Source of the DNA: Sarcodiotheca gaudichaudii
Lineage: Eukaryota > Rhodophyta > Florideophyceae > Gigartinales > Solieriaceae
NCBI GenBank assembly: GCA_032355985.1
Contig: JAUKVZ010000003.1
Coordinates: 62,001-126,000 of the forward strand
Direction of reading: 5' to 3'
Length of the DNA stretch: 64,000 nt
Positions 39,544-49,343 of this stretch are shown here, one piece after another (the first letter of the stretch is position 1; the number at the start of each line of letters is the position of its first letter). The translations under genes were made by a program, and so were the position numbers. The notes beneath the pieces were generated by a model. The model worked only from the letters and a program-made list of their open reading frames with translations, was not told the DNA's origin and made no database searches.

Positions 39544-41106
39544 ATGAGCACAGATCCGCGTAACTCAGGCGCCCGGCGGCGCATCGTCGTCGTCGGGACT
39601 CCACAGACCATCCGGGCAGCCTCCGCCGCCCTTCCGGAAGACACCGGCGACGCCCCACTGGGCGCCTTTCTGGCTGACCCGGAATCCAAGCTACTCAGCG
39701 GCGCGACGATGTCCGTCCTGGGCTCGGTCGACGACCTGAAGCGCCTTCATGGCGAGCTGAACTTCGACACGGCGCTCGTCTCCCTTCCGCGATCCATGGA
39801 CGCCGCCCTTCAAAAGGCGCAGGAGAGCCTCGCGGAACTTGGCGTCGCAGTGCGCCACTGGCCCGCACTGGATGACGTCCTCGCCGACGACGCCCCGGAA
39901 GTCGCCCGACCGGGCGGCTCGCGCACCGGCGCGTGGTCGCCTTCGATGTCAGATGAATCCGTGCTGCTCGTTGGCCGCAGGCCCCGTCCGGTCAATGAAC
40001 CGCTCGTGCGCCGCGTGGTGTCCAATCGGCGCATTCTGATTACGGGCGCCGGCGGCAGCATCGGCAGCGAGCTGGCCCGTGTCGCCGCCCGATTCAATCC
40101 GGCTGAACTCGTCCTGATGGATCGCTCGGAGAACGCGCTCTTCGAGATCGATCGCCAGATCGCCGCCCGATTCCCGACCATCGCCCGCCGCGTCGTGTTT
40201 CACGATGTCACGGAAGAGGACTCGACACTTCGTCGCATGGTCGAGCTTCGGCCCCACGTGGTCTTCCACGCGGCCGCCCACAAGCACGTGCCCATGATGG
40301 AGGATCATCCATCGCAGGCCGTCAACAACAATGTCTTCGGCACGAAGTCCGTCGCGGATGCCGCGCTGGCCGTCGGCGCGGAGCGATTTGTGCTGATCTC
40401 CACGGATAAGGCCGTGCGGCCATCATCCGTCATGGGCGCCACCAAGCGCATGGCCGAGCAGTACGTGCGCAGCCTCAATGATCGAGGCGCCACGCGATTC
40501 TCCCTCGTGCGATTCGGAAACGTCCTCGGCTCCGCCTGCAGCGTGCTTCCCATCTGGGGTCGCCAGATTGAAGAAGGCGGGCCGGTCACCGTCACCGATC
40601 CGCGCATGACGCGCTACTTCATGACCATTCCCGAAGCCGCGGCTCTGGTCGTCCAGGCGGCTGCGCTGGATCGGGATCAGACCCTCGGCGCCGATGTCCT
40701 CGTGCTGGACATGGGCGATCCCGTTCGGATTCTCGAACTGGCGGAGCGATTCATTCGGTCGCACGGCTTCGAGCCGCAGGTGATCGATACGGAAGACGAA
40801 CTGGGCGGCTTCGGCCCGGATCGGATGCCAATCGTCATCACGGGGGCTCGCCCGGGCGAGAAACTGCATGAGGAACTCGCTCACGACGGCGAGGAACTGA
40901 TTCCCACGCCCTCAGGAGGCGTTCTGGCCTGGATAGGGCCTCAGATCGACCCCAGAGACGTCACAGCAATGATTGCGGAGCTCTCCAGCGTTCGGCGTGC
41001 AGCCGAGCCGGAGCGTGTCCATACGCTTCTGAGGCGATGGGCGCCGGAGCTTTCGCCACGGGGGGATGGCCCCCCGAATGTGGGGAAGATGACCGACGCC
41101 GCTTGA
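39544..41106 (+). CDS. FlaA1/CapD-type nucleoside-diphosphate-sugar dehydratase, soluble form
   Basis: This 520-residue protein has a degenerate CoA-binding/Rossmann N-terminal region (about 10-130) and an extended SDR domain (about 150-450). NAD loop RRILITGAGGSIGSELARV near 160-178, FHAAAHKHVPMMEDHPSQAV near 242-261, STDKAV, and VMGATKR with the MxxxK pair typical of UDP-GlcNAc 4,6-dehydratases. The four membrane helices of PglF/WbpM are absent. It likely prepares a deoxy-amino sugar for surface glycans. Confidence 0.85.
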   Translation: MSTDPRNSGARRRIVVVGTPQTIRAASAALPEDTGDAPLGAFLADPESKLLSGATMSVLGSVDDLKRLHGELNFDTALVSLPRSMDAALQKAQESLAELGVAVRHWPALDDVLADDAPEVARPGGSRTGAWSPSMSDESVLLVGRRPRPVNEPLVRRVVSNRRILITGAGGSIGSELARVAARFNPAELVLMDRSENALFEIDRQIAARFPTIARRVVFHDVTEEDSTLRRMVELRPHVVFHAAAHKHVPMMEDHPSQAVNNNVFGTKSVADAALAVGAERFVLISTDKAVRPSSVMGATKRMAEQYVRSLNDRGATRFSLVRFGNVLGSACSVLPIWGRQIEEGGPVTVTDPRMTRYFMTIPEAAALVVQAAALDRDQTLGADVLVLDMGDPVRILELAERFIRSHGFEPQVIDTEDELGGFGPDRMPIVITGARPGEKLHEELAHDGEELIPTPSGGVLAWIGPQIDPRDVTAMIAELSSVRRAAEPERVHTLLRRWAPELSPRGDGPPNVGKMTDAA

Positions 41107-41228
41107 ACTTGAGGCATCTTTCAGGTCAATTAGCCCCCTTGCGAGCCGAAGAATGGCAAGGCCGGGCGTCGCGCACCAGCGCGAACACGGATGCATCAGC
41201 CCGAATCATTTGGAAGAAGGCAACAGCC

Positions 41229-41516
41229 ATGGCGCTCATGACGAAGCGACAACGAATCATGCTCGAAACAAACGCAGCGCGCGATCGCGCAGAAGCGCTG
41301 CTCAAGGGTCTTCTTGACGCGAAGTCGGTGACCGAGCGTGAGCTTGCCAGATTCAATCGTGAAGATCCCATGCAGATGGTGAAGGGGCAGTCAGCGATTG
41401 ACAGCGCTATCGCTTCCACACGTCGCATGATCGAGACGCTGAACAAGTCGCTCGAAGAGGCGCGGCGGGAAATCGATGACGACGCCGTCCTCGCAGGCGT
41501 GCTCGATGAGCATTGA
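41229..41516 (+). CDS. small helical protein of unknown function
   Basis: This 95-residue basic-to-acidic protein is predicted almost wholly helical, with coiled-coil character (RDRAEALLKGLLDAKSVTER; RRMIETLNKSLEEARREID). No family is recognised. GAAGG lies 8 nt before ATG 41229. It is followed 36 nt later by dut on the same strand. It could be a scaffold or regulatory peptide, but nothing in the sequence decides this. Confidence 0.55.
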   Translation: MALMTKRQRIMLETNAARDRAEALLKGLLDAKSVTERELARFNREDPMQMVKGQSAIDSAIASTRRMIETLNKSLEEARREIDDDAVLAGVLDEH

Positions 41517-41552
41517 CTTGACGGCGCGCCCGCGCGGGCCGATCGTCTGGCG

Positions 41553-42071
41553 ATGAGCTCCATCGCAAGCGGCAGAAAACCCATCGAAGTTATGGCGCCC
41601 GAACAGGCAGCAGGGCCTGTGGTGCGCTTTCGCAGAATCAGGCCGGACGCCATCCTGCCGCAGTACCACTCTGAGCACGCGGCCGGCATGGATCTGGCGG
41701 CCTGCATTGCCGATGGCGGCGCCGTTGATATCCCGGTCGGAGAGATTCGGTTGTTCGATCTCGGGTTTGCGATGGCGATCCCGGAGGGATTCGAAGCTCA
41801 GGTGCGGCCGCGCTCCGGGCTGGGATCGAAGCACGGCATCACGCTTCCCAACGCGCCAGGCACCATCGACAGCGATTACAGGGGTGAGGTGAAGGTCCCG
41901 CTGATCAATCACGGGCAGGAGACCTTCCGCGTTGAGCACGGGATGCGCATCGCCCAGATGGTGATCGCCCCGGTCGCACGGGCGCGCGTCGTCGAAGTCG
42001 AATCGCTTGAGGAGACTGCTCGCGGCGAGGGTGGATTCGGCTCTACGGGCTCCTGCGGCCTGCCGGGCTGA
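41553..42071 (+). CDS. dut: dUTP diphosphatase
   Basis: This 172-residue trimeric dUTPase hydrolyses dUTP to dUMP. All five motifs are present: HAAGMDLAA (I), [12 protein letters not shown] (II), [20 protein letters not shown] (III), RIAQMVIAP (IV) and the C-terminal arm [10 protein letters not shown] (V). About 25 extra N-terminal residues precede the core (usual length about 150), so a later start such as the ATG for residue 14 is possible. Confidence 0.93.
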   Translation: MSSIASGRKPIEVMAPEQAAGPVVRFRRIRPDAILPQYHSEHAAGMDLAACIADGGAVDIPVGEIRLFDLGFAMAIPEGFEAQVRPRSGLGSKHGITLPNAPGTIDSDYRGEVKVPLINHGQETFRVEHGMRIAQMVIAPVARARVVEVESLEETARGEGGFGSTGSCGLPG

Positions 42072-42152
42072 ATCTCCCGGCATCGGCCGAAACAGAACCA
42101 GCGCCAAAACGTGCCTGTGAACGGGTCCGCAGGCCGATATTGACGGTCTGTT

Positions 42153-45100
42153 ATGGCGCGCAAATCAACGAAAAATAAGTCGGATTCGACCTCCACGAAG
42201 ACCAAGGCGAAGGCTCGCAAGCCTGAGCCGGAAGCCGTCGAGGAGGAAGAGTGGGAATACTTCGAGTCGAACATCTGGGCGCGTGTCGCCTGGTGTGTGG
42301 GACTCGTCGCCTGTGCATTCATCCTGGCGAGTTTGATCAGCTTCCATCCGGCTGATCCTCCGGGACACAGCATCGCGCCTGCGAACGATCCCGTGCAGAA
42401 CTGGTGCGGGCCCGTCGGCGCCAATGTGGCGCATTACGTCTTTCAGCTGCTCGGCTCCGGCGCGTGGATCATCGTGCTCAGCCTGGGCGCCGGCGCCCTG
42501 ATGGCGATTCTCAAGAGGCCGGTTGATCAGCCGTGGATCCGGGCGCTAGGCGTTGTGCTCGTTGGCCTGGCGTTCTCAGGTTTTCATGCGCTGCTGACGC
42601 CATCTTCGGCATCAGCGCCGGAAGGCGGCGGCGGCCTGCTTGCGATCGTCGGCGTGGCGGAGCTGGAAGCGCGATTCAATACGTTCGGCGCCGGACTCGT
42701 GCTGGTGCTTGTTCTCGCGATCGGCGGCCTCTTCGCGTACGACCGATGGCTCGCAATGGTCCCCCCACTTGCGGCGCAGGCGTTTTCATTCCTCGGACAA
42801 CATGGCGTCGAACGACTCTCCGGCGCTCGTGAACGTTTCGCCGAAGCGCGCGCAGCGCGACGCGTTCGCGCGAATGATGTTGATGACGATCGTCGGCCTC
42901 TACGCGGCAAGGCGCCCGTCCGGCGCAAGGAAGTCGCTGCCCCCATCGCAGAAGACGCCGGCGGCGTCGGCGGCACGACGACTTTCGATCCGGACGCCGA
43001 AGAAACACCGAAGCGCAAGAAGCCCGCCAAGGCCGCCGAGACCGTTGCGGAAGAGCCCGAAGCGGAATACGACGACGAAGTCGAGGACGAGTACGAAGAA
43101 GACGCCTACGAAGATGAGGATGTCGAAGACGCATACGAAGAAGGCGACGACGCGGAGTACGAGGATGAAGTTCCCGGCGCCCCGCAGGTCTTCGATGCGG
43201 ATTCACTGAGACAGAAGATCTCGAAGCTGCCCGTGCGATTCAGCACCGGCGCTCGCGCCGTGGCGACCGATGAGGGCATGCGCGATCTTCAGTCCACGAT
43301 GGATCTGGAGGGATACAAGTTCCCGAGTCTCGATCTGCTCGAAGATCCCGAAGACAACTACTCCGAGAAAATGGAAGTCTTCGTCCGCGAGCAGGCGACC
43401 GCCCTGGAAGAAGCGCTGCACGTCTACAAGATCCAGGGCGAAGTCGTCGGCATTGATTCCGGCCCGGTCATCACGCTGTATGAACTGAAGCTCGCGCCTG
43501 GCACCAAGGTCAGCACGCTGAACACGATCAGTTCGGATATCGCGCGCTCACTCAAGGCCGTGAACATCCGCATCGTGCCAAATATGCAGGGGCGCGACAC
43601 CGTCGGCGTCGAGGTGCCCAACGCCGTCAAGGAAAAGGTGCGCCTCAAGGAGCTGATGAGTCACGAAGGCGACGATCGCGTCGTGAAGATGAAGCTTCCG
43701 ATGTTCCTCGGCAAGGATGCGCACGGCGAGCCGATGATCGAAGATCTCACGAAGATGCCGCACATGCTCATCGCCGGCACCACCGGCTCGGGCAAGTCCG
43801 TGTGCCTGAACACGATCATCATCAGCTTCCTCTACACGAAGATGCCCAACGAGCTGAAGCTCGTGCTGATCGATCCCAAGATGGTCGAACTCAGTCAGTT
43901 CCGCGACATTCCGCATCTGATGTGCCCCGTCGTCACGGAGATGGGCAAGGCGGCCGCGATCATCGAGTGGGCCGTCACCAAGATGGACGAGCGCTACGAA
44001 CTGCTCGCCGAAGCGGGCGTGCGCGACATCGCGACATACAACGCGCTGAGCTGGGAAGAGCTGCGCGAGCGCTTCAACCCGGCCAACGAGCGCGAAGAAG
44101 CGCGCATCCCCCGCAAGCTGCCGTACATCGTCTTCATCATCGACGAGCTTGCCGACCTGATGATGACGCACAAGGAAGTCGAGACATCCATCGTGCGCAT
44201 CGCGCAGAAGGCGCGTGCCGTGGGCATTCACCTTGTGCTCGCGACGCAGCGCCCCCAGGCGAACGTCGTCACCGGCCTCATCAAGTCCAACATGCCGGGA
44301 CGCATCGCGTTCAAGGTCGCCAGCGGCATGGACAGCCGCATCGTGCTCGATCAGAAGGGCGGCGAGTTGCTGCTCGGCGGCGGCGACATGCTCTTCCTCT
44401 CGCCGTCGTCGCACAAGCTCATGCGCGCCCAGGGCACGCTGGTGGAAGATCGCGAGACGCGCCGCGTCGTGCGCTTCCTCAAGGACATCGCAGCGCCATC
44501 GTTCGAGCGCCAGCTCGTCCAGCTTGGTGGCGATGGCGAAGCCGGCGAGGAAGCCATCGAACGCAGCCTGGAGTCCGCCCAGAAGGATCCCCTCTTCGAC
44601 AAGGCCGTCGAGATTGTGCTGGAGACGAAGCGCGGATCCGTGTCACTGCTGCAGCGCCGGCTTTCGATCGGCTACACGCGAGCGTCGCGCCTGATCGATC
44701 TCATGGGTATGGCCGGCATCATCGGCGACTACAAGGGCACCGTGGCGCGCGAAGTGGCGATCACACCCGAAGAGTGGGAAGCCATGAAGGCGCAGGCGGC
44801 CGCGGATGCCAAGGCGTCTGAAGAATCAGACGAGTTCAATGCTGACGCCGCCCCCGACCAGGAGACGCACGGCCCGACTGTCTTCTCCGGCGCTCCGACG
44901 GTGCTCAAGCCGGCCACAGAGGAGAGCGCCGACCTCGATCTGGTCGTGCGGCCCGAGTCGCACTATCCGGAGGAAATCGACGCCGCCGAGTTTGAGGAAG
45001 CAGAGGAAACGGCGCCTGAGCCTGTCGAGATCCCCGCGCGCGTCGAAGTCGCTGAACCGACAGCAGTCACAGGCGCGGCCAGCGAAGAGGACACTCCCGC

Positions 45101-45572
45101 CGATACGCAGGACGCCATCGAAACGATCGAAGTCGAAGACGATATCGAACCGGAAGATGCGGAAGCGGAGGACGACGTCGAGCCCGAGTCGATCGAAGAG
45201 GATGAAGATGAGCTCGTCGAAGTCCTCGACGATGAGAGCGACGAGCAGGAGATCGACGAGGACGAAGGCGCGGAAGTGGAAGCTGAAACGGAAGCCGAAG
45301 CCGAAGCCGACGCAGACAGCGATGGCGACGACGAGTATGAGTACGTCTACGTCGACGACGAAGGCAACGAGATCACCGCAGAAGAAGCCGAAGCCGACGA
45401 CGACAGCGACGATGAATGGGAATATGAAGACGCGGACGAAGACGCGGAGTACGAATACGTCGACGAAGAAGCTGAGGAAGATCCCGAAACGCAGCCCATC
45501 GACGAAGAGCCCGCGCCAAGCGCCGATGTGACAACCGCGCCCTTCAAGCCGGGCGCCCGTCAGCCGAGCTGA
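42153..45572 (+). CDS. ftsK: DNA translocase FtsK with long acidic linker and tail
   Basis: This 1139-residue septal DNA pump has four N-terminal membrane helices (about 45-205), an acidic linker (about 300-345), and the motor domain. Walker A is IAGTTGSGKSVCLN near 540-553 and Walker B is IVFIIDELADLMM near 657-669. The winged-helix gamma domain is about 825-900 (SLLQRRLSIGYTRASRLIDL). The last 240 residues are overwhelmingly Asp/Glu with YEYVYVDDEGNEI-like units, ending GARQPS; most FtsK proteins stop at the gamma domain. It aligns chromosome termini during division. Confidence 0.94.
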   Translation: MARKSTKNKSDSTSTKTKAKARKPEPEAVEEEEWEYFESNIWARVAWCVGLVACAFILASLISFHPADPPGHSIAPANDPVQNWCGPVGANVAHYVFQLLGSGAWIIVLSLGAGALMAILKRPVDQPWIRALGVVLVGLAFSGFHALLTPSSASAPEGGGGLLAIVGVAELEARFNTFGAGLVLVLVLAIGGLFAYDRWLAMVPPLAAQAFSFLGQHGVERLSGARERFAEARAARRVRANDVDDDRRPLRGKAPVRRKEVAAPIAEDAGGVGGTTTFDPDAEETPKRKKPAKAAETVAEEPEAEYDDEVEDEYEEDAYEDEDVEDAYEEGDDAEYEDEVPGAPQVFDADSLRQKISKLPVRFSTGARAVATDEGMRDLQSTMDLEGYKFPSLDLLEDPEDNYSEKMEVFVREQATALEEALHVYKIQGEVVGIDSGPVITLYELKLAPGTKVSTLNTISSDIARSLKAVNIRIVPNMQGRDTVGVEVPNAVKEKVRLKELMSHEGDDRVVKMKLPMFLGKDAHGEPMIEDLTKMPHMLIAGTTGSGKSVCLNTIIISFLYTKMPNELKLVLIDPKMVELSQFRDIPHLMCPVVTEMGKAAAIIEWAVTKMDERYELLAEAGVRDIATYNALSWEELRERFNPANEREEARIPRKLPYIVFIIDELADLMMTHKEVETSIVRIAQKARAVGIHLVLATQRPQANVVTGLIKSNMPGRIAFKVASGMDSRIVLDQKGGELLLGGGDMLFLSPSSHKLMRAQGTLVEDRETRRVVRFLKDIAAPSFERQLVQLGGDGEAGEEAIERSLESAQKDPLFDKAVEIVLETKRGSVSLLQRRLSIGYTRASRLIDLMGMAGIIGDYKGTVAREVAITPEEWEAMKAQAAADAKASEESDEFNADAAPDQETHGPTVFSGAPTVLKPATEESADLDLVVRPESHYPEEIDAAEFEEAEETAPEPVEIPARVEVAEPTAVTGAASEEDTPADTQDAIETIEVEDDIEPEDAEAEDDVEPESIEEDEDELVEVLDDESDEQEIDEDEGAEVEAETEAEAEADADSDGDDEYEYVYVDDEGNEITAEEAEADDDSDDEWEYEDADEDAEYEYVDEEAEEDPETQPIDEEPAPSADVTTAPFKPGARQPS

Positions 45573-45585
45573 GGATTCAACTGCC

Positions 45586-46431
45586 TTATGGCGTCGTCAG
45601 GCCGAGCATGAGCGCCATCACGCCGTACCCGACCACCGCGAACCCGACTGCATAGTCATCGCATCGGCTTGCAAGTGAAGCGGACGCTGCCAGCGCCGTC
45701 CATCCGGCGAACATGGGCACGAGCCAGTGCCACCATCCCCAGCCGGCGCCCATGGCGGCAAGCGCGATGATCCCGCCCATCCAGATCCACGCGACGACGC
45801 ACGATGCGGCGCGACCGAGTTTCGTGGCGCTCGTTTCAACGCCCACGCTCGTGTCCGTCGCGCGATCGCGAATCAGCGTCAGGAGAAGCAGCGTCGCCAG
45901 GAGTGCGCCGTCCAGCCAGCTCGCGGCCAGCGCCGGACGCGTGATGTATCCCGCCGTACCGCCCTCACCGGCCGCCGCACCGAACCAGGCGGGCATGCGC
46001 AGCAGCATGGCCGGACCAATGATGATCAGCAGCGGCAGAATCAACTCGATCGATCTCAGTTTGCGTTTGGCGTCCAGGCGACTCTGCCGAAGCGCAACGA
46101 GAACAATGACGGCTGCAAACACACCGATCCAGCGACCGGTGATGATCAGAGCCAGCGTCAGCAGCGCCGTCAGCAGCAAGAGCACCGGGTTGGCGATATC
46201 GAGCAACTCGCGATCCACGAACTCCCGGCCGCGCAATGCGCTCAGACGGGGCTCGTACCCCGCCACGAGCTCCGATCGGGACGAGCTGGCGACCCAGAGA
46301 AGCACGAGACAGGACTGCAGGACGACGAGGATGGCGCCCTCGGTCGCCGGAAGCGATCGCGACCACACCAGCGCCAGCGGGAGCGTGAAGACGAGCAGAT
46401 ACCAGCGGAGCGTTTCGAGGGCCCGAATCAT
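45586..46431 (-). CDS. polytopic membrane protein, possibly UbiA-like
   Basis: This 281-residue protein has eight or nine hydrophobic helices. LIRDRATDTSVGVETSATKL near 200-219 recalls the second DxxxD region of UbiA prenyltransferases, but the first NDxxDxxxD motif is not evident, so the assignment is tentative. ATG 46431 is preferred to the in-frame ATG at 46575; TACCAT lies 9 nt upstream. It is the last gene of the BatA-like reverse cluster by position (28 nt after the DUF4159 gene), and convergent with ftsK. Confidence 0.5.
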   Translation of the reverse strand: MIRALETLRWYLLVFTLPLALVWSRSLPATEGAILVVLQSCLVLLWVASSSRSELVAGYEPRLSALRGREFVDRELLDIANPVLLLLTALLTLALIITGRWIGVFAAVIVLVALRQSRLDAKRKLRSIELILPLLIIIGPAMLLRMPAWFGAAAGEGGTAGYITRPALAASWLDGALLATLLLLTLIRDRATDTSVGVETSATKLGRAASCVVAWIWMGGIIALAAMGAGWGWWHWLVPMFAGWTALAASASLASRCDDYAVGFAVVGYGVMALMLGLTTP

Positions 46432-46440
46432 CGGGGGCCA

Positions 46441-46446
46441 ATGGTA
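46441..46446 (-). promoter_or_regulatory. -10-like TACCAT
   Basis: Reverse-strand TACCAT lies 9 nt before the ATG at 46431. Confidence 0.25.
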
Positions 46447-46459
46447 CAGATTCCCGCTC

Positions 46460-47173
46460 CTAACGGAGCAGGGCGTACACCAGGATATTGGCGTTGATGT
46501 ACTTGGCGTTCCGCACTTCACTGCCGCCACAGCAGCAGCAGCCTCGAGCCGCCGCGGCCGTGTCATTGAGCCCATTGGGGCTGAACACGATCGTCAGGCG
46601 CCCATCGAGTGACAGCCCGAACACGGCCGCATCGGATCGATTGCTCGTCTGCAACTCATCGACGTCGTACAGCGTGCTGAACACCTCGTGATCGAGCGTC
46701 AACTCCTCGAGCTCGACATCAGGGAAGAGTCGATTGATCGTGCGCCCCATGGAGCGGCTCCATGTCTGGCTTGAACAACCGGCCGAGGCCAGGAGAAAGC
46801 CGCCCTGTTCGAGATAGCTTCGAAGGTTGTCAATTTCGCGTTCGGACAGTTCGAAAGCGCCTTCGCCGGACATGATGGCGAAGGGATGATCAAAGAGCGC
46901 TTCCGAATCGGCATCAACCGGCTTGAACTCGCCAGCCAGTTCGATGTCCGTCTCGTAGTTGATGATCTCAAGAAACTCACTGGCGAAGCAGCGGGCCACC
47001 TTCCCGCCGTCGTACTGCACGAGCCCGACGACCACCGCGGTGGGCGAAGCCTCTTCCAGCGGCCACTGGGACTGTGCATTCGTCGCGCTGATGGACGCCG
47101 GCGTCAGGAAGATCCCGGCGCCGGCGATCATCAGCGCACACAGTGAGATCAACTGTCGGGATCTAATCATCAT
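46460..47173 (-). CDS. DUF4159 protein
   Basis: This 237-residue exported protein has a signal peptide (about 8-33; LISLCALMIAGAGIFLTPASISA). The DUF4159 core includes VVGLVQYDGGKVARCFASEF, FAIMSGEGAFELSEREIDNL, the glutamine-amidotransferase-like YLEQGGFLLASAGC, and the Cys-rich end GCCCCGGSEVRNAKYINANI. The family occurs with BatA/VWA genes. It overlaps the DUF4175-like gene by 11 nt (or 8 from ATG 47170), so translation is coupled. The frame is open far upstream, but that part is a shadow. Confidence 0.8.
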   Translation of the reverse strand: MMIRSRQLISLCALMIAGAGIFLTPASISATNAQSQWPLEEASPTAVVVGLVQYDGGKVARCFASEFLEIINYETDIELAGEFKPVDADSEALFDHPFAIMSGEGAFELSEREIDNLRSYLEQGGFLLASAGCSSQTWSRSMGRTINRLFPDVELEELTLDHEVFSTLYDVDELQTSNRSDAAVFGLSLDGRLTIVFSPNGLNDTAAAARGCCCCGGSEVRNAKYINANILVYALLR

Positions 47174-49343
47174 GCGGCTCCTGATTGCCGGGTTCGATGT
47201 TGGGACCATCTGTCGCCCTTGCCGTGCGCGCGAGGCGTTCGAAGTAGGCGCTGACCAGTGAACGATAGCTCGGCGGAATGTCCGCCATGGACATCGGCGC
47301 TTCGCTGGTGAACTGAAACACATCGGCGCCATCAAACCCGCCCGCGCTGGACGGCATGATGGTGAATGCGCGAATCTCGTCCTCATGGCTCGTGGACATG
47401 CGCCCGGTGAATGCGGCGCTGCGACCCTCTTCACCCGGCGCCTGCGGGCCCAGACCCTGCGCTTCATCGCGCAGCCAACCTTCCTGCGGCTCATCGCCAT
47501 CGGGAAGAATCTCGCCTTCATCACCGAAGAACCGCGCCTGCGGGGCGCCCTCGCCGCCGTTTTCCCCAGGCTTGGGCGCGCCAGGCGGGCCCTTGGTCGG
47601 GCCGCCGCAGAGATCGCATTCGCCATCGCCATCTTCATCGGACAAACCTGGGCAAAGGCCGGCCGCTTCGAGATCCTCATGTGAGAAGCGCCCGCTCGCT
47701 TCGAGCATCGCCCGCATCTGCTCGCGGCTGACGATGTGTACGCGAATCGGCTCGCTCTTCGCTCGCTGCGGACCGCCATACGCCGGCGTCATGCCATCAC
47801 TGGCGCCGAATGTGATCTCAAGCGCATCGCCCTCGGCCAGCAGCATGTCGTCCAGGTCGATCTCGCGGCCGATGCGCCATCGACGGCCGGACGCTTCGTC
47901 GGAAGCCACGCTTGCCATGCCATATCGCTCATCATCCGCGGCCGCGGGATAGATCGTCGTCTCGACATCAGCACGGGCAAGCCCGATGTCATCGACAGCC
48001 AGCGCGCGCATCGGGATGCGCGCGCCTGCAAGAGCAAACACCATCGCGCCCTCAGGCGCCGGCGCCTCAACGCGCACTTCCGGCGGATCATCAGGTATGA
48101 CCTCAATGTCGCACGCGATCGGCTGGTCAAGACGCGAGCCATCGTCTGCGTATAGCGACACACGGAGTGTGGTGATCCCCGGCGCCTTCAGGTGTGCCTC
48201 ACCACTCAGTTGCATCCCCTCGATATTCACATCGTCAAAGCCCGTCGACTCGACGCCGGCAAGGGGCAGGTCACCCATGAACGTGATAACAGCGCGCGAT
48301 CCGGCGAGCGCCTTGATCGGGCGCGATCGCGCGCGAAGCAGATCGACGCTTCTGCTTCTCCAGCCTGTGTATCCAGGAGGAATGATCTCCAGCCATGCTT
48401 CGCGCGCCAGCAGCCGCGGCTCGACCGGGATCTCGAAGATCCGGCTCTCTCCGGTTGAGCATCGCAACTTGATCCGCATTGGTTCAAGCACATCGCGCAG
48501 CGCGTATGTGAAGCGGCCAGTTGCGCTCGATTCGCTGTCTTCCATCTCGCGCACCTGTGACATCGGGATGCGATCGATCGGCGCCAGCGCCTCATCGAGG
48601 ATGATCAGATCGACGGCTTGCGGCACGACGCCGGATAGCATCGCCTCGATGCGCACATCGTCACCGCGGCGGACGGGATCAGGCTCGATCGAAACATCAA
48701 AGATGGTCGGCGACCATGCCGGATGGGCGCCCATCGGATCGATGAATCGCATGGCTTCCATGGCAAAGAGGCGCGGCGCCAGGATGGCGAGCAGCGCGGT
48801 GGCGAATGCCGCCAGCAGCATCGATCGCACAGCGCGCCCGGAGTGCGAGACGTCGGGTAGCGATTGACCCTTCAGTGCCTGCGCCGTCTCTTCACTCTTG
48901 ATGACGGCTCGCGTCGCCAGCAGGCGCTCGACGCCGCCATCAGAAGTTCGCACGCTCGCTGCGGGGGCGAAGTGCAGAGCATTGACAAGAGTGCTGGTGG
49001 GCTTTTCGAGCAGCGATTCAAGTCGGACTGCGCAGCTTGCTCTTGAAGCGCGAGATCGACGCCGGGGCGCGACGAGCGCGATGAACGCCCAGATCATGAT
49101 CAACACGACGCCTGCAAGCGCCAGCGCACGAAATGGCGCAGGGATCGGCGCAAATGCGTCAATGAGAAAGGCGGCAGGCGCCAGCCAGAGGATCCACGTC
49201 AACTTCGGTGCGCTTGCGGCAAGTCGCTCCTGCAACGCCGCCTTGAGCCGGGCGCGGCGCACAAGCATCTCCACGGCGTCTCGGGCGCGCCTGACCTCAA
49301 GGATCGCATCGGGCGTCGACATGTCATAGTCGCTGTCTGCCAT
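47163..49343 (-). CDS. DUF4175-like large membrane protein
   Basis: This 726-residue protein has two membrane helices near the N-terminus (about 48-90; LTWILWLAPAAFLIDAF; LALAGVVLIMIWAFIALV) and one near 175-195. A long periplasmic part of immunoglobulin-like beta domains follows, then a Gly/Pro-rich region with a Cys-containing loop (GLCPGLSDEDGDGECDLCGG). It ends in IPPSYRSLVSAYFERLART, a common ending in this family. It abuts the VWA gene above it with no gap. The role is unknown; the family accompanies BatA-type operons. Confidence 0.7.
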   Translation of the reverse strand: MADSDYDMSTPDAILEVRRARDAVEMLVRRARLKAALQERLAASAPKLTWILWLAPAAFLIDAFAPIPAPFRALALAGVVLIMIWAFIALVAPRRRSRASRASCAVRLESLLEKPTSTLVNALHFAPAASVRTSDGGVERLLATRAVIKSEETAQALKGQSLPDVSHSGRAVRSMLLAAFATALLAILAPRLFAMEAMRFIDPMGAHPAWSPTIFDVSIEPDPVRRGDDVRIEAMLSGVVPQAVDLIILDEALAPIDRIPMSQVREMEDSESSATGRFTYALRDVLEPMRIKLRCSTGESRIFEIPVEPRLLAREAWLEIIPPGYTGWRSRSVDLLRARSRPIKALAGSRAVITFMGDLPLAGVESTGFDDVNIEGMQLSGEAHLKAPGITTLRVSLYADDGSRLDQPIACDIEVIPDDPPEVRVEAPAPEGAMVFALAGARIPMRALAVDDIGLARADVETTIYPAAADDERYGMASVASDEASGRRWRIGREIDLDDMLLAEGDALEITFGASDGMTPAYGGPQRAKSEPIRVHIVSREQMRAMLEASGRFSHEDLEAAGLCPGLSDEDGDGECDLCGGPTKGPPGAPKPGENGGEGAPQARFFGDEGEILPDGDEPQEGWLRDEAQGLGPQAPGEEGRSAAFTGRMSTSHEDEIRAFTIMPSSAGGFDGADVFQFTSEAPMSMADIPPSYRSLVSAYFERLARTARATDGPNIEPGNQEPHDD

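Noticed and set aside
45586-46431. Calling this gene menA or ubiA
   Set aside because: Only one of the two Asp-rich prenyltransferase motifs is suggested, so no specific name is justified.
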